Below, piece by piece: positions 43,989-52,931 of a DNA stretch of 64,000 nt; position 1 is the stretch's first letter, and every line of letters starts with the position of its first letter. The position numbers and the translations under genes were made by a program. The notes beneath the pieces are model-generated. The model made no database searches. It had not been told where the DNA came from and saw only the letters and a program-made list of their open reading frames with translations. The DNA is from JAVKDP01 sp040222185 (GTDB lineage Bacteria; Bacteroidota; Rhodothermia; Balneolales; Balneolaceae). The DNA is taken from NCBI GenBank assembly GCA_040222185.1, contig JAVKDP010000003.1, positions 18,297 through 82,296 of the forward strand. Reading direction: 5' to 3'.

Positions 43989-44020
43989 AAAAGGCCTCCC
44001 AGGAGGTCTTTTCTTTTTTT
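43989..44020 (+). terminator. Rho-independent terminator after amylase gene
   Basis: AAAAGGCCTCC / GGAGGTCTTTT (43989-43999, 44002-44012) followed by CTTTTTTT. It lies between the convergent amylase and meaB stops. Confidence 0.8.
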
Positions 44021-44026
44021 AAAAAA

Positions 44027-45007
44027 TTAGTCTTTTCTGTTCGACCTGGCTCTTTCAACCATTTTTGCTGAGGCCAGCGACGGCGATATCTCTCCTCTTT
44101 CAATCTGACCTTTCAAATTATCAGCAAAATCCCGATTCCGGGCTGAAGTCCACAAATCCCTAATCAGTTCATCTTCTGTAAGTCTCTTGAACCAGTTTAG
44201 TTCTTGTGAATTTCTCAACAAAGAAAACAGTCCTTCTTTTTTTAATGAAGATATAAACTCAGAAATAGCTTGCCATACCTCTGGGATACCTATGTTATGA
44301 AGTGCACTTGTGGTTAGGAGCTTTACAGGGATTCCCTCAAATTTAGGAGTGAGCATATGAAATGCATTTTCATATTCATCTTTCCCCCTCTCAGCAAGCT
44401 TTTTCTGATCTCCATCAGCCTTGTTTACAACCAGAATATCTGTGATCTCCAAAATTCCACGTTTTATTCCCTGCAATGAATCTCCACCACCCGGTAGCAT
44501 CATTACCAAAAAGCAGTCTACCATCGATGAAACTTCAAACTCACTTTGACCTACTCCAACGGTTTCTACTAAAATCACATCATAGCCAGCGGCTTCACAA
44601 AGCAACATTGACTCTCGCGTTCTTTTCGCTACCCCGCCTAGTGTGCCGGAAGTCGGAGACGGTCTAATAAATGCTTCCTCTTTAGATGAGAGAGTTTCCA
44701 TTCTTGTTTTGTCTCCAAGAATACTCCCTCCCGTTGTTGGGCTGCTGGGATCAACAGCAAGTACTGCAACTCGTTTACCTTCTTTGATCAGAACATTGCC
44801 AAGAGCTTCGATAAAGGTACTCTTCCCTACTCCCGGAACCCCGGAAATACCAACCCGAACTGTATCTCTTTTCTCCTGGAGTATGGAGAGTAATTCCTGT
44901 GCCTTTTCCTGGTCTGAGTCTTTATTACTCTCCACAAGAGTAATTGCTTTAGCAAGGTCCCGGCGGCTTCCTTCTTTAACTCCTCTTGCTAGTTCTTTGA
45001 TCTTCAT
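44027..45007 (-). CDS. meaB: Methylmalonyl-CoA mutase-associated GTPase MeaB
   Basis: A 326-residue G3E-family P-loop GTPase that protects and reloads adenosylcobalamin mutases. Walker A is G56-VPGVGKS-63; AVDPSSPTTGGSILGDKTRM is the switch-type signature of the ArgK/MeaB group, and VVNKADGD is the NKxD base-recognition motif. The start overlaps the end of the mutase gene by 4 bases (ATGA). A close functional link to the mutase is certain from family and position. Confidence 0.95.
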   Translation of the reverse strand: MKIKELARGVKEGSRRDLAKAITLVESNKDSDQEKAQELLSILQEKRDTVRVGISGVPGVGKSTFIEALGNVLIKEGKRVAVLAVDPSSPTTGGSILGDKTRMETLSSKEEAFIRPSPTSGTLGGVAKRTRESMLLCEAAGYDVILVETVGVGQSEFEVSSMVDCFLVMMLPGGGDSLQGIKRGILEITDILVVNKADGDQKKLAERGKDEYENAFHMLTPKFEGIPVKLLTTSALHNIGIPEVWQAISEFISSLKKEGLFSLLRNSQELNWFKRLTEDELIRDLWTSARNRDFADNLKGQIERGEISPSLASAKMVERARSNRKD

Positions 45008-47151
45008 GCACGCTTGGCTCGTATTTCATCAATAACTTTAGAAGCTGCTTTTGGAATGTTCGTCCCCGGACCAAAAATAGCAGATACACCTTGTTCATAT
45101 AAGAAATCGTAATCCTGGACTGGTATTACTCCACCTGCAACAATCACAATATCATCAGCTTTGTCTTGCTTTAGTATCTTGATAAGCTCAGGAATCAGAG
45201 TTTTATGCCCTGCAGCAAGAGTTGAAACTCCTATTACATGCACATCGTTTTCAATTGCTTGTTTAGCAGCTTCATCCGGAGTTGAAAATAATGGCCCTAC
45301 ATCCACATCAAAACCCATATCAGCAAAGGCAGTTGCTACTACTTTTGCTCCACGGTCATGCCCATCCTGCCCCATTTTTACAACCAGAATTCTCGGTCGT
45401 CGGCCTTCTTCATCTGAAAAGGAGTCGATCTTGGATTTTATATCCTTATATCCCTGGTCTGATTTGTACACGCTTTCGTACACTCCTTTTATGGTTTGAT
45501 TTACAGCTTTATGCCTGCCCCATGCCTGCTCTAAAGCAGATGAAATCTCGCCAACGGTGGCTCTTTTCCGGGTTGCTTCAACAGCAAGTTCAAGAATGTT
45601 CCCATCTCCTGATTTAGCTGCTTCAGTAAGTGAAAGCAAAGCTTTTTTAGTAGCTTCAGTATCTCTTTTTGATTTGATAGAATCAATTCTTTCGATCTGT
45701 TTGTTTCGAACATCGGTATTATCAATATCCAAAACTTCAACGGGGTCTTCTGATTCATTCACATACTTGTTAACCCCAACAATCGTAATATCACCTTTAT
45801 CAATACCAGCCTGCTTTATAGCTGCAGCTTCTTCAATCTTCCTTTTTGGATAACCTTCTTCAATGGCTTTTGCCATTCCTCCCATTTCCATTACCTCATT
45901 GATAATAGCTTTTGCACGTTCTTTTAAATCATGTGTGATTGATTCTACAGCATAAGAGCCTGCAAATGGATCAACAGTATGGGTCACATCTGTTTCTTCC
46001 TGGATAATGGTTTGAGTATTTCGTGCAATTCTGGAAGAAGTCTCTGTAGGTAACGAAATTGCCTCGTCATAGCTATTGGTGTGTAAGGATTGTGTTCCTC
46101 CTAATACTGCAGCCATCGCTTCGATTGTAGTACGGATCACATTATTTAATGGGTCCTGTGCAGTTAGCGACCAGCCGGAAGTTTGGCAGTGCGTTCGAAG
46201 CATCATCGATTTCTGGCTTTTAGGGTCGAAGTACTCTTTCATTAATTCTGCCCAAAGTGTACGAGCAGCTCTGAGCTTACTCACCTCCATCAAAAAATTC
46301 ATCCCTATTGCAAAGAAGAACGAAAGCCTTGGTGCAAATGCATCAACATCTAATCCGCTAGCTACAGCTGTTTTCACATATTCAAGTCCATCAGCAAGGG
46401 TGAAAGCAAGTTCTAAAGCAGAATCAGCACCTGCCTCTTGCATATGATATCCTGAAATTGAAATAGAATTAAAGCGTGGCATTTTCTCGCTGGTAAATGC
46501 AATTATATCCGAAACCAGTTTCATCGACTGTTGAGGTGGATAGATGTATGTATTCCTAACCATGAACTCTTTAAGAATATCATTTTGAATTGTACCCTTT
46601 AGTTCTCCAACTGGTACGCCCTGCTCTTCCGCCGCTACGATATAAGCCGCAAGAATTGGAATCACAGCTCCATTCATAGTCATAGAAACCGACATATCCT
46701 GGAGAGGAATGCCATCAAATAAAATCTTCATGTCCTCCACTGAGTCGATTGCTACACCAGCCATTCCAACATCGCCTACTACCCTGGGATGGTCCGAATC
46801 ATATCCTCGGTGTGTTGCCAGGTCGAAAGCTACGCTAAGCCCTTTTTGCCCTTTTTTTAAAGCCTGGTGATAGAATTTGTTTGACTCCTCGGCAGTAGAA
46901 AACCCAGCGTATTGCCTTATAGTCCATGGCCGCTGGGTGAACATACTCGGATATGGCCCTCTTGTAAAAGGAAACTGGCCGGGGTATCCTGCATCAGCTT
47001 CTCTTTTTTCAATATCAGAAGCATCGTACAAAGCCTGGATTGGAATTCCCTCCGGGCTCATGCGGTTCAGTGATTCTGCCGGAGCGCCTTTTAATGCTTT
47101 CTCTACATCAGCAGTCCATTGCTTTTTCCCTGGGTTTTTAGACTCGGACAT
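45004..47151 (-). CDS. mcmA: Methylmalonyl-CoA mutase, catalytic subunit
   Basis: 715 residues, the full-length catalytic chain with a TIM barrel (about 40-530) and a C-terminal B12-binding domain (about 585-715). It interconverts (R)-methylmalonyl-CoA and succinyl-CoA with adenosylcobalamin. The barrel shows TQRPWTIRQYAGFSTAEESN and RTHCQTSGWSLTAQDPLNNV. The lower axial ligand is H598 in GQDGHDRGAKVV, and the loop GVSTLAAGHKTL is also conserved. A smaller non-catalytic subunit is not encoded next to it, so it probably acts as a homodimer. Propionate or odd-chain and branched amino-acid degradation is the likely pathway. Confidence 0.96.
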   Translation of the reverse strand: MSESKNPGKKQWTADVEKALKGAPAESLNRMSPEGIPIQALYDASDIEKREADAGYPGQFPFTRGPYPSMFTQRPWTIRQYAGFSTAEESNKFYHQALKKGQKGLSVAFDLATHRGYDSDHPRVVGDVGMAGVAIDSVEDMKILFDGIPLQDMSVSMTMNGAVIPILAAYIVAAEEQGVPVGELKGTIQNDILKEFMVRNTYIYPPQQSMKLVSDIIAFTSEKMPRFNSISISGYHMQEAGADSALELAFTLADGLEYVKTAVASGLDVDAFAPRLSFFFAIGMNFLMEVSKLRAARTLWAELMKEYFDPKSQKSMMLRTHCQTSGWSLTAQDPLNNVIRTTIEAMAAVLGGTQSLHTNSYDEAISLPTETSSRIARNTQTIIQEETDVTHTVDPFAGSYAVESITHDLKERAKAIINEVMEMGGMAKAIEEGYPKRKIEEAAAIKQAGIDKGDITIVGVNKYVNESEDPVEVLDIDNTDVRNKQIERIDSIKSKRDTEATKKALLSLTEAAKSGDGNILELAVEATRKRATVGEISSALEQAWGRHKAVNQTIKGVYESVYKSDQGYKDIKSKIDSFSDEEGRRPRILVVKMGQDGHDRGAKVVATAFADMGFDVDVGPLFSTPDEAAKQAIENDVHVIGVSTLAAGHKTLIPELIKILKQDKADDIVIVAGGVIPVQDYDFLYEQGVSAIFGPGTNIPKAASKVIDEIRAKRA

Positions 47152-47210
47152 TAGTTTATTTCTTTCGTGGAAACGGTTTTCTGAATCGTAATGTACGGTT
47201 TTACTTTTTT

Positions 47211-47255
47211 AGATTGGAATATAGATAAGGATAAATTCCAATCTTTTTGATTGGA
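47211..47255. other. Three-part inverted repeat (alternative hairpins) upstream of mutase gene
   Basis: AGATTGGAAT (47211-47220), ATTCCAATCT (47235-47244) and GATTGGA (47249-47255). The middle element can pair with either neighbour, giving two mutually exclusive hairpins. On the minus strand this lies between cdaA and the mutase gene. On the plus strand one hairpin is followed by TTTTT, so it could simply be a terminator in that direction, though no plus gene ends there. Confidence 0.4.
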
Positions 47256-47272
47256 CTGAAAGCAATTTTAAC

Positions 47273-48085
47273 CTACAAATTCATCTCAGTCTGAGGAGTA
47301 CTGAACCCAACTTCTTCTTCGAACTTTGTGGAACCAAACGAATCTTCCATCTCTGCACGAAGCTTTTGGATCGTAAGACCACTGGTAAGTGAGCCCTTTT
47401 TGGAAATAGAGATTCGACCTGTCTCTTCAGATACAATGAGTACAAAAACATTATTGATTTCACTAACACCTACCGCAGCCCTGTGCCTGGTACCAAAAGA
47501 CTGAGCGATATTAGGATTTTGTGAAATAGGCAGGTAGCAACTTGCTGCAACAATTCGGTTATTGCGAATTATAACTGCTCCATCATGTAAAGGGGTCTCT
47601 TTTCTGAAAATGGTAACCAATAGCTGGCTTTTAATTTTCGCATCTATGCTTACCCCAACATCAACAATATCCTGGAGAGAAGAGCTGCCAGCAAAAACAA
47701 CCAAGGCCCCAATTTTCTCCTTGGCCATTACCTTAACCGCATCAATAACTTCATCAATCATTTCATCGGAGTTGGAACGCGTAAAAAAACGATCCAGGCT
47801 TGTGTTCGTACCAAGGCGGTACAAGAGCTTCCGAATTTCCGGTTGAAAAATGATAAAGACAGCAAGAATACCAACATCCAGGATTCCGCTTAGAATGAAG
47901 TCGATCGTATTAAAACCCAGTACCCTAATAACCAGGTTAACCAATACAAGAAGTGCAATTCCAATCGCAGCCTGAATTGCAAACGTACCCCTGATCCATC
48001 GATATAGATATACCAGGACTCCTGCAATAAGCAGCGTCTCGATAAAATCCATAATACCGAAATCGAGAAACCCAATAGGAATCAA
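47273..48085 (-). CDS. cdaA: Diadenylate cyclase CdaA (c-di-AMP synthase)
   Basis: 270 residues: three N-terminal membrane helices (about 12-30, 38-55, 62-80) and a DisA_N catalytic domain (about 95-260) with DGA at 168-170 (TPLHDGAVIIRNNRIVAASC) and RHR at 200-202. It makes the second messenger c-di-AMP from two ATP. The start is a TTG with GGAG seven bases upstream; the extra N-terminal residues IPIGFLDFG match relatives. It follows folP, an arrangement often seen in Bacteroidota-related genomes. Confidence 0.95.
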   Translation of the reverse strand: MIPIGFLDFGIMDFIETLLIAGVLVYLYRWIRGTFAIQAAIGIALLVLVNLVIRVLGFNTIDFILSGILDVGILAVFIIFQPEIRKLLYRLGTNTSLDRFFTRSNSDEMIDEVIDAVKVMAKEKIGALVVFAGSSSLQDIVDVGVSIDAKIKSQLLVTIFRKETPLHDGAVIIRNNRIVAASCYLPISQNPNIAQSFGTRHRAAVGVSEINNVFVLIVSEETGRISISKKGSLTSGLTIQKLRAEMEDSFGSTKFEEEVGFSTPQTEMNL

Positions 48086-48097
48086 GGGATACTCCGT

Positions 48098-48928
48098 CTA
48101 AGATTGAGATTGTATTGCGTTGAATATACGAATTGAATCCGAAGCTTCCTTAACATCATGTACCCGAAGAATTTTTGCTCCATTCACAAGTGCATGGTAG
48201 TGAACAGCAATTGTCCCAGTGAGTCTCTCAGATGAAGGACGGCCATCCAATATTTGTCCGATCATAGATTTTCGGGAAGCTCCAACTAATACAGGAAACC
48301 CAATTTTTTGGAAACTGTCAAGTTGTGCTACTAATTTTATGTTGTGTTCGAGTGTTTTACCAAACCCGATCCCAGGATCCAACACAATTTTATTAACTCC
48401 TTTTGATTCCAGAACCTGAATTTTTTCTTTAAAGAACGAAGAGATGTCTTTTACTACATTCTGGTAAGAGGGATTCTTTTGCATCGTTTTAGGGTCGCCC
48501 TGAGAATGCATAAGTACATATGTAGCGTCATATTGAGCGCATAAATCAGCTAGTCTTGGTTCTTTCTGTAAACCGCTCACATCATTTATGATATGAGCAC
48601 CCAATTTTAGCGCATGTTTTGCAACTTCGTATTTAGTAGTATCAATGGAAAAAAAAGCTTTCCCAAAAGTAGCAATAGCCTTTTCAAGTATCGGGATTAC
48701 CCGGTTTAGCTCTTCTTCTTCGGAAACAGGTTCTGCATTAGGTCTTGTGGATTCTCCGCCAATATCTATGATCGTAGCTCCTTCATGGAGCATATAATAG
48801 ATTCGGTCCAGCGCAGTATGGACATCCAGGTATTTACCCCCGTCACTAAAGGAATCAGGAGTAACATTCAGAATCCCCATAACCTGAGGGGAAGTCAATT
48901 GGGAAAGAAATGTGTTAGGCTTCGGCAA
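48098..48928 (-). CDS. folP: Dihydropteroate synthase
   Basis: A 276-residue TIM-barrel enzyme of folate synthesis that joins pterin pyrophosphate and p-aminobenzoate. Signatures: VMGILNVTPDSFSDGGKYLD, IIDIGGESTRPNAEPVSEEE, HIINDVSGL, IVLDPGIGFGKTLEHNIKL and VGASRKSMIGQIL. The start is TTG, since a stop occurs upstream and the first ATG would fall inside the first catalytic strand. It is 12 bases upstream of cdaA, so the two are co-transcribed. Confidence 0.96.
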   Translation of the reverse strand: MPKPNTFLSQLTSPQVMGILNVTPDSFSDGGKYLDVHTALDRIYYMLHEGATIIDIGGESTRPNAEPVSEEEELNRVIPILEKAIATFGKAFFSIDTTKYEVAKHALKLGAHIINDVSGLQKEPRLADLCAQYDATYVLMHSQGDPKTMQKNPSYQNVVKDISSFFKEKIQVLESKGVNKIVLDPGIGFGKTLEHNIKLVAQLDSFQKIGFPVLVGASRKSMIGQILDGRPSSERLTGTIAVHYHALVNGAKILRVHDVKEASDSIRIFNAIQSQS

Positions 48929-48984
48929 AAGAAATGTAAGGTTATTGGCTAATTTTAAAGGTTAACCAATAACACATTATAAAG

Positions 48985-49320
48985 CTACCATTCTTCAATA
49001 AGATCGCCGAGTTTATCTTCTTTTTCACCCCATGCATCAGCATCAGGTAATGCATCTTTGGTTTCGTTGATTATCCGATCTTCCCAGGCTTCAGCAAGTC
49101 TTTCGTTTAGCTCAATATAGTTTTCCCACTTTTCAGGTACTTCATCATCGGGGAAAATTGCTTCAACAGGACATTCTGAAACACAAGCATCACAATCAAT
49201 ACATTCGTTTGGATCAATAGTCAGGAAATTTGGCCCTTCTCTGAAAGCATCTACTGGGCAAACAGCTGCACAGTTTGTGTATTTACATTGAATACAAGGC
49301 TCGGTAACTATGTAAGGCAT
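48985..49320 (-). CDS. fdxA: FdxA-type seven-iron ferredoxin
   Basis: 111 residues. Eight cysteines are visible: C9, C12, C17, C21 and C40, C43, C46, C50 (CIQCKYTNCAAVCPVDAF and CIDCDACVSECPVEAIF). The sequence around FREGPNFLTIDPNECIDC and FPDDEVPE matches Azotobacter ferredoxin I-type proteins, which hold one [3Fe-4S] and one [4Fe-4S] cluster. The C-terminal acidic helix is also as in that family. The electron partner is unknown. It is monocistronic or leads into folP, with a weak hairpin between them. Confidence 0.93.
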   Translation of the reverse strand: MPYIVTEPCIQCKYTNCAAVCPVDAFREGPNFLTIDPNECIDCDACVSECPVEAIFPDDEVPEKWENYIELNERLAEAWEDRIINETKDALPDADAWGEKEDKLGDLIEEW

Positions 49321-49399
49321 ATTCTTTTTGGAGTGAGTTTATTCTTTTTTAGAGTGATTGGAATATCTATCGCTTCAAAGTTAGATGCAATCCAAATAA

Positions 49400-50626
49400 T
49401 TAGAGTCTTTCTTTCAACATGTTCAAAGAGTTCTCCAAATTCCCATCAGTAGATGCCGGTTCAATACCCAATAAGTATGCCATTAATTCATAGAGCTCAA
49501 TACTCTCTATTTCCTCTACCCGCAAACCTTCCTTAAAAGCAGGACCAGATGCTAAAAATAAGGCGTGCATTTCTTTTTCCTGGTTATCAAATCCATGAGT
49601 CCCTCCACTTGGGTAGTTCTCTCTTTCACTAATGAAATCGGCTGTATTAATTGTATAACCAAGATCAGCAATCATAATTAGCGCGGGGGTTCTGGTATGG
49701 TTTTTAAGACGGAATCGTTCTGGGAGGTTCTCTTTTTTGTAAACTCTGTAGTGCTCTTCACCAGCTTTAAGTGCTGAATAAACTTCGTCCAGTTTTCCAG
49801 GCTTTGCATTCATCATGATTACCGGTGAAGACGAGATTATTTCAATATCCTTAGGATCAATATAATCGTCCAGAACTATCAATCTTTCACGGGACACATC
49901 TGCCATACCATGGTCAGAAACGATCATAAGGTTTGTATTATCCAACAGATTCTTTTTTTTCATTTGCTCAAGCAAGTATCCAATGAGTTCATCTGCTTCT
50001 TGAATCGCTTCAATAACTTCTTGTGATTCCGTTCCATGCCTGTGTCCCTGGCTATCAACAAAACTGAAATATAATGTCCCAAAATCGATCTCATTATCCG
50101 ATTCTAAGGTCATCCAATGTAATACAGTATCGATCCTTTCTTTATTAGGAACCCTTCCATCATATCTTTTCCAAAAAGTTGGCCTCATATCCTGGATAGG
50201 AGCTTCAGATCCAACCCAGAACATGGTTCCTGCTTTTTTGCCATTTTTTTCAACCGTATTCCAGATAGGTTCGCCGCCGTACCACTCAGGATTCTCAACT
50301 TGCTCCCTGTCTCCCATACTGAAGAAGAGTCCCATTTCTGAATCGAACATATTATTCCCGATGAAGCCATTATTTTCCGGGTAAAGACCCGTCGCAATAG
50401 CATAGTAATTGGGAAAGGTTTTAGAAGGGAAAACCGGAATCAAGCCATCACTTATTACGCCTGATTTTACCAGCTTATCAAAATTAGGAGTATCGGTTTT
50501 TGAGAGATAGTCATACCGAAAGCCATCAAATGAAACTAATAGTAGTTTCGGTTCAGATTGTTTCTCAGCTGAAGCGCATCCAGTTATGCATAGAAAAAGA
50601 ATGAGGAGTAACTTTTTCATATGCAT
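49400..50626 (-). CDS. Ectonucleotide pyrophosphatase/phosphodiesterase-like lipoprotein
   Basis: 408 residues of the alkaline-phosphatase superfamily. The lipobox is CITGC with Cys17. LLLVSFDGFRYDYL supplies metal ligand D34, and the nucleophile is T70 in FPSKTFPNYYAIATGLYPEN. Later ligands appear in LMIVSDHGMADVS and GGTHGFDN. NPP-type enzymes hydrolyse nucleotide or lipid phosphodiesters outside the cytoplasm. The start is MHMKK; the second ATG (50620) is equally possible. It is the last gene of the surface gene train. Confidence 0.9.
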   Translation of the reverse strand: MHMKKLLLILFLCITGCASAEKQSEPKLLLVSFDGFRYDYLSKTDTPNFDKLVKSGVISDGLIPVFPSKTFPNYYAIATGLYPENNGFIGNNMFDSEMGLFFSMGDREQVENPEWYGGEPIWNTVEKNGKKAGTMFWVGSEAPIQDMRPTFWKRYDGRVPNKERIDTVLHWMTLESDNEIDFGTLYFSFVDSQGHRHGTESQEVIEAIQEADELIGYLLEQMKKKNLLDNTNLMIVSDHGMADVSRERLIVLDDYIDPKDIEIISSSPVIMMNAKPGKLDEVYSALKAGEEHYRVYKKENLPERFRLKNHTRTPALIMIADLGYTINTADFISERENYPSGGTHGFDNQEKEMHALFLASGPAFKEGLRVEEIESIELYELMAYLLGIEPASTDGNLENSLNMLKERL

Positions 50627-50642
50627 AAATAATAGCTAATGG

Positions 50643-51935
50643 TTATTCGAAATCGGAAGTAAGTTTAAATCGGGAAATCCTGTTATTCCCTTTATCAGCC
50701 ACATATACTATTCGATCAAAGTAGGCTACACCGCTTGGTTGATTGAACTGCTTAGGGCCTGCTCCTAGACCGCCGAATGAAACAAGCACTTGCCTGGATT
50801 GATCTTCTACCCCTGCAGGTGGCGGAACACCTTCCTGTCCGTTTGCCTGGAACTGAAAGAGCGTATTTAGTTCCGAATCAACAACAAAAATGTAAGCATC
50901 ATCATCTCCGCCAAATGCTATACCGGATGGCACCTGAAACTTGTTCGTTTCATATAAGAACCCATCGGCCTGGGTAGTATCCTGTTGTAACAATGCTGAG
51001 TTCTGTTGGAAAACCAAACCATCCACTGTTTCAACAGCGTTAATCCAAAGTACTCTGAACGGGATATCTTTAGACTGATCGGCTTGAGCAATTATGAAGC
51101 TCCTGTTATCTGTAAAGGAATCTCTTTGAGGAGGAGCGACAAACGAAGTTATCGCACTAATACCAATACCACTTCTTAATGATGGAATTTCCGGACTCAA
51201 AGTCCTAATCTGGCGAACATTCACCATTTTACCAGTAGCAGTACCATCTACAACTACTCTTTGAAATTCAAGAACTGTATTATCTGGTGCAGCAACCTGG
51301 CTAATTTCTTTAAACGGACCTCTTCTGGTCACGTATAGAGAATTGTCTGCGAGGATAGTTAGTCCTGTAACCTCAACACTTTCGTAATTGATCTGGGAGC
51401 TTCTGTTTAGCCTTGCATTCTGAGCGGCCGAAGTACTTAAACTTGCATCGTCAAAAGGAAAGATCAAAGTATCAACGAAGGTAAGAGGTCCCGCCCCGTT
51501 CATGTTTTTAATCTTAAACACTGCGGGTAAATCCCATGTTATTCCGGGATCGATATCGTCAATTACAGTATCAATTCTTGCCGCTACATAGATATTCAAG
51601 AGTCTGTCTTGAGTTACCGAGATAGCACCCCTTAACGGAATTGAAACTCTTGGCGAAAGATCAGCCCTGTCCAATAGATGAATACCATTGTTATCGGTCA
51701 CATATACAAACTCATCGAAACCGACATGAATATCAGATGGTTCATCAAAACCACCCCAGAAAGGTAATACAGGTGCATATCCATCCACATTTTCTAGTGT
51801 AGGATCGATTCTACCTTCATCAAAAATCTCGTCAGTATCGCTATTATCTTTACTGTTGAAAATACTATCGCAAGAAGCTGAGAATGTTCCTATCAGCAGT
51901 AAAACGAAGGCCAGTTTGATTCTATATTCTATCAT
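50643..51935 (-). CDS. NHL/beta-propeller-like lipoprotein
   Basis: 430 residues with lipobox FSASC (Cys22). Repeated blade-like segments are visible, such as GGFDEPSDIHVGFDEFVYVT, FQVPSGIAFGGDDDAYIFVV and FNQPSGVAYFDRIVYVADKG followed by NNRISRFKL. These resemble NHL repeats and predict a six-bladed propeller on the cell surface or in the periplasm. No catalytic residues are suggested. Its start overlaps the stop of the PorV-like gene (ATGA), and it is closely followed by the phosphodiesterase gene. Confidence 0.8.
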   Translation of the reverse strand: MIEYRIKLAFVLLLIGTFSASCDSIFNSKDNSDTDEIFDEGRIDPTLENVDGYAPVLPFWGGFDEPSDIHVGFDEFVYVTDNNGIHLLDRADLSPRVSIPLRGAISVTQDRLLNIYVAARIDTVIDDIDPGITWDLPAVFKIKNMNGAGPLTFVDTLIFPFDDASLSTSAAQNARLNRSSQINYESVEVTGLTILADNSLYVTRRGPFKEISQVAAPDNTVLEFQRVVVDGTATGKMVNVRQIRTLSPEIPSLRSGIGISAITSFVAPPQRDSFTDNRSFIIAQADQSKDIPFRVLWINAVETVDGLVFQQNSALLQQDTTQADGFLYETNKFQVPSGIAFGGDDDAYIFVVDSELNTLFQFQANGQEGVPPPAGVEDQSRQVLVSFGGLGAGPKQFNQPSGVAYFDRIVYVADKGNNRISRFKLTSDFE

Positions 51936-52930
51936 AGTGAAAAACTTATAGCAATTCGGTGTATCTCTCCAAGTCGCTCATATAAGGTATATGCGTAATC
52001 TATCTTTAGAACTCTATTACTTACAGGCAACTCAAAACCTGCACCTAAACTTGGGATTTTTCTTTCTTCTTGTCCAAATTCATATCCAGTTCTTACGAAG
52101 AACTGATTCATAAAAATGTACTCAGCGCCAACATTGAATTGCTCGGCGTTGTCGCTGGGATTCGTAATTTGGCCAGTAACAATTAGTTTGGAATCTTCTT
52201 TTTCGAATACATCGTATGCAGCACCAATATGGAACCGTGTTGGTAATGAAGAAACTGCTTCCGGCTCAATTTCTTCCACTCCGTCCAAACTCTCCCGGGT
52301 AGTTTTCCCTGATGGATTAGCATCCAGTCCAAAGTTATTAATACCAACAGCAAACCTTAAACCAGTGTCACCAACCAGGTATGAGAACCCAAAATCGATA
52401 GCACCACTGCTATAGCTAACTTCTTCAATTTTTTCCAGGAGATACTTTAGAGTAATACCATAACTAAATAAATCTGTTACCTGGTGTGCTCCTGAAAGGC
52501 CTGCAGCTAAATGCTGTGTACTAAAAGTTCTGCCTGTTCCAAAAGGCTGAAACTCTGTGGTTTCGGTGATATCTCCGGAATTCAAATATTGGATTGAACC
52601 ACCGATTGCAAACTTGTTTATGCGATGTACATAGCTAAAATAATCGACATTGATATCAGCAAAATATCCTGTATGGCTAATCATCAAACTTGATTGCGGA
52701 AGCCGCGCAGCTAGTGCCGGGTTCCAATATAAACTGGATCCATCATTAGCATCGGCCATGTTTGAATTACCCATAGCCGCACTTCTCGGATCTACCGGGA
52801 TTTTTGTAAACTGGAAGCCCTCGGTACCAGCTCTATCCTGCCCAAAACTGGTTTGAGCATACAAATTAGCTGTACTGCTGAAGCAGCATAAAACTAAAAG
52901 AAGGAATAATAATCGTTGCATAAATTTCAT
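51932..52930 (-). CDS. PorV/PorQ-like outer-membrane beta-barrel protein
   Basis: 332 residues. The signal peptide ends LYAQ. FQFTKIPVDPRSAAMGNSNM followed by ANDGSSLYWNPALAA is the sequence start typical of PorV/PorQ-family proteins. The rest alternates as 14 or so beta strands and ends in ISFSL. PorV acts in type IX secretion as a shuttle for sorting-domain proteins. Two proteins with such domains are encoded upstream in this train, but whether this paralog is the shuttle is not known. One base separates it from the TonB receptor. Confidence 0.85.
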   Translation of the reverse strand: MKFMQRLLFLLLVLCCFSSTANLYAQTSFGQDRAGTEGFQFTKIPVDPRSAAMGNSNMADANDGSSLYWNPALAARLPQSSLMISHTGYFADINVDYFSYVHRINKFAIGGSIQYLNSGDITETTEFQPFGTGRTFSTQHLAAGLSGAHQVTDLFSYGITLKYLLEKIEEVSYSSGAIDFGFSYLVGDTGLRFAVGINNFGLDANPSGKTTRESLDGVEEIEPEAVSSLPTRFHIGAAYDVFEKEDSKLIVTGQITNPSDNAEQFNVGAEYIFMNQFFVRTGYEFGQEERKIPSLGAGFELPVSNRVLKIDYAYTLYERLGEIHRIAISFSL

Positions 52931-52931
52931 T

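Noticed and set aside
45282..47191. Several plus-strand frames across the mutase gene
   Set aside because: All are shadows of a fully conserved methylmalonyl-CoA mutase on the other strand.
48941..48973. GTTATTGG / CCAATAAC inverted repeat between fdxA and folP
   Set aside because: An 8-base stem with a 17-base loop and no T-run is too weak to call a terminator.
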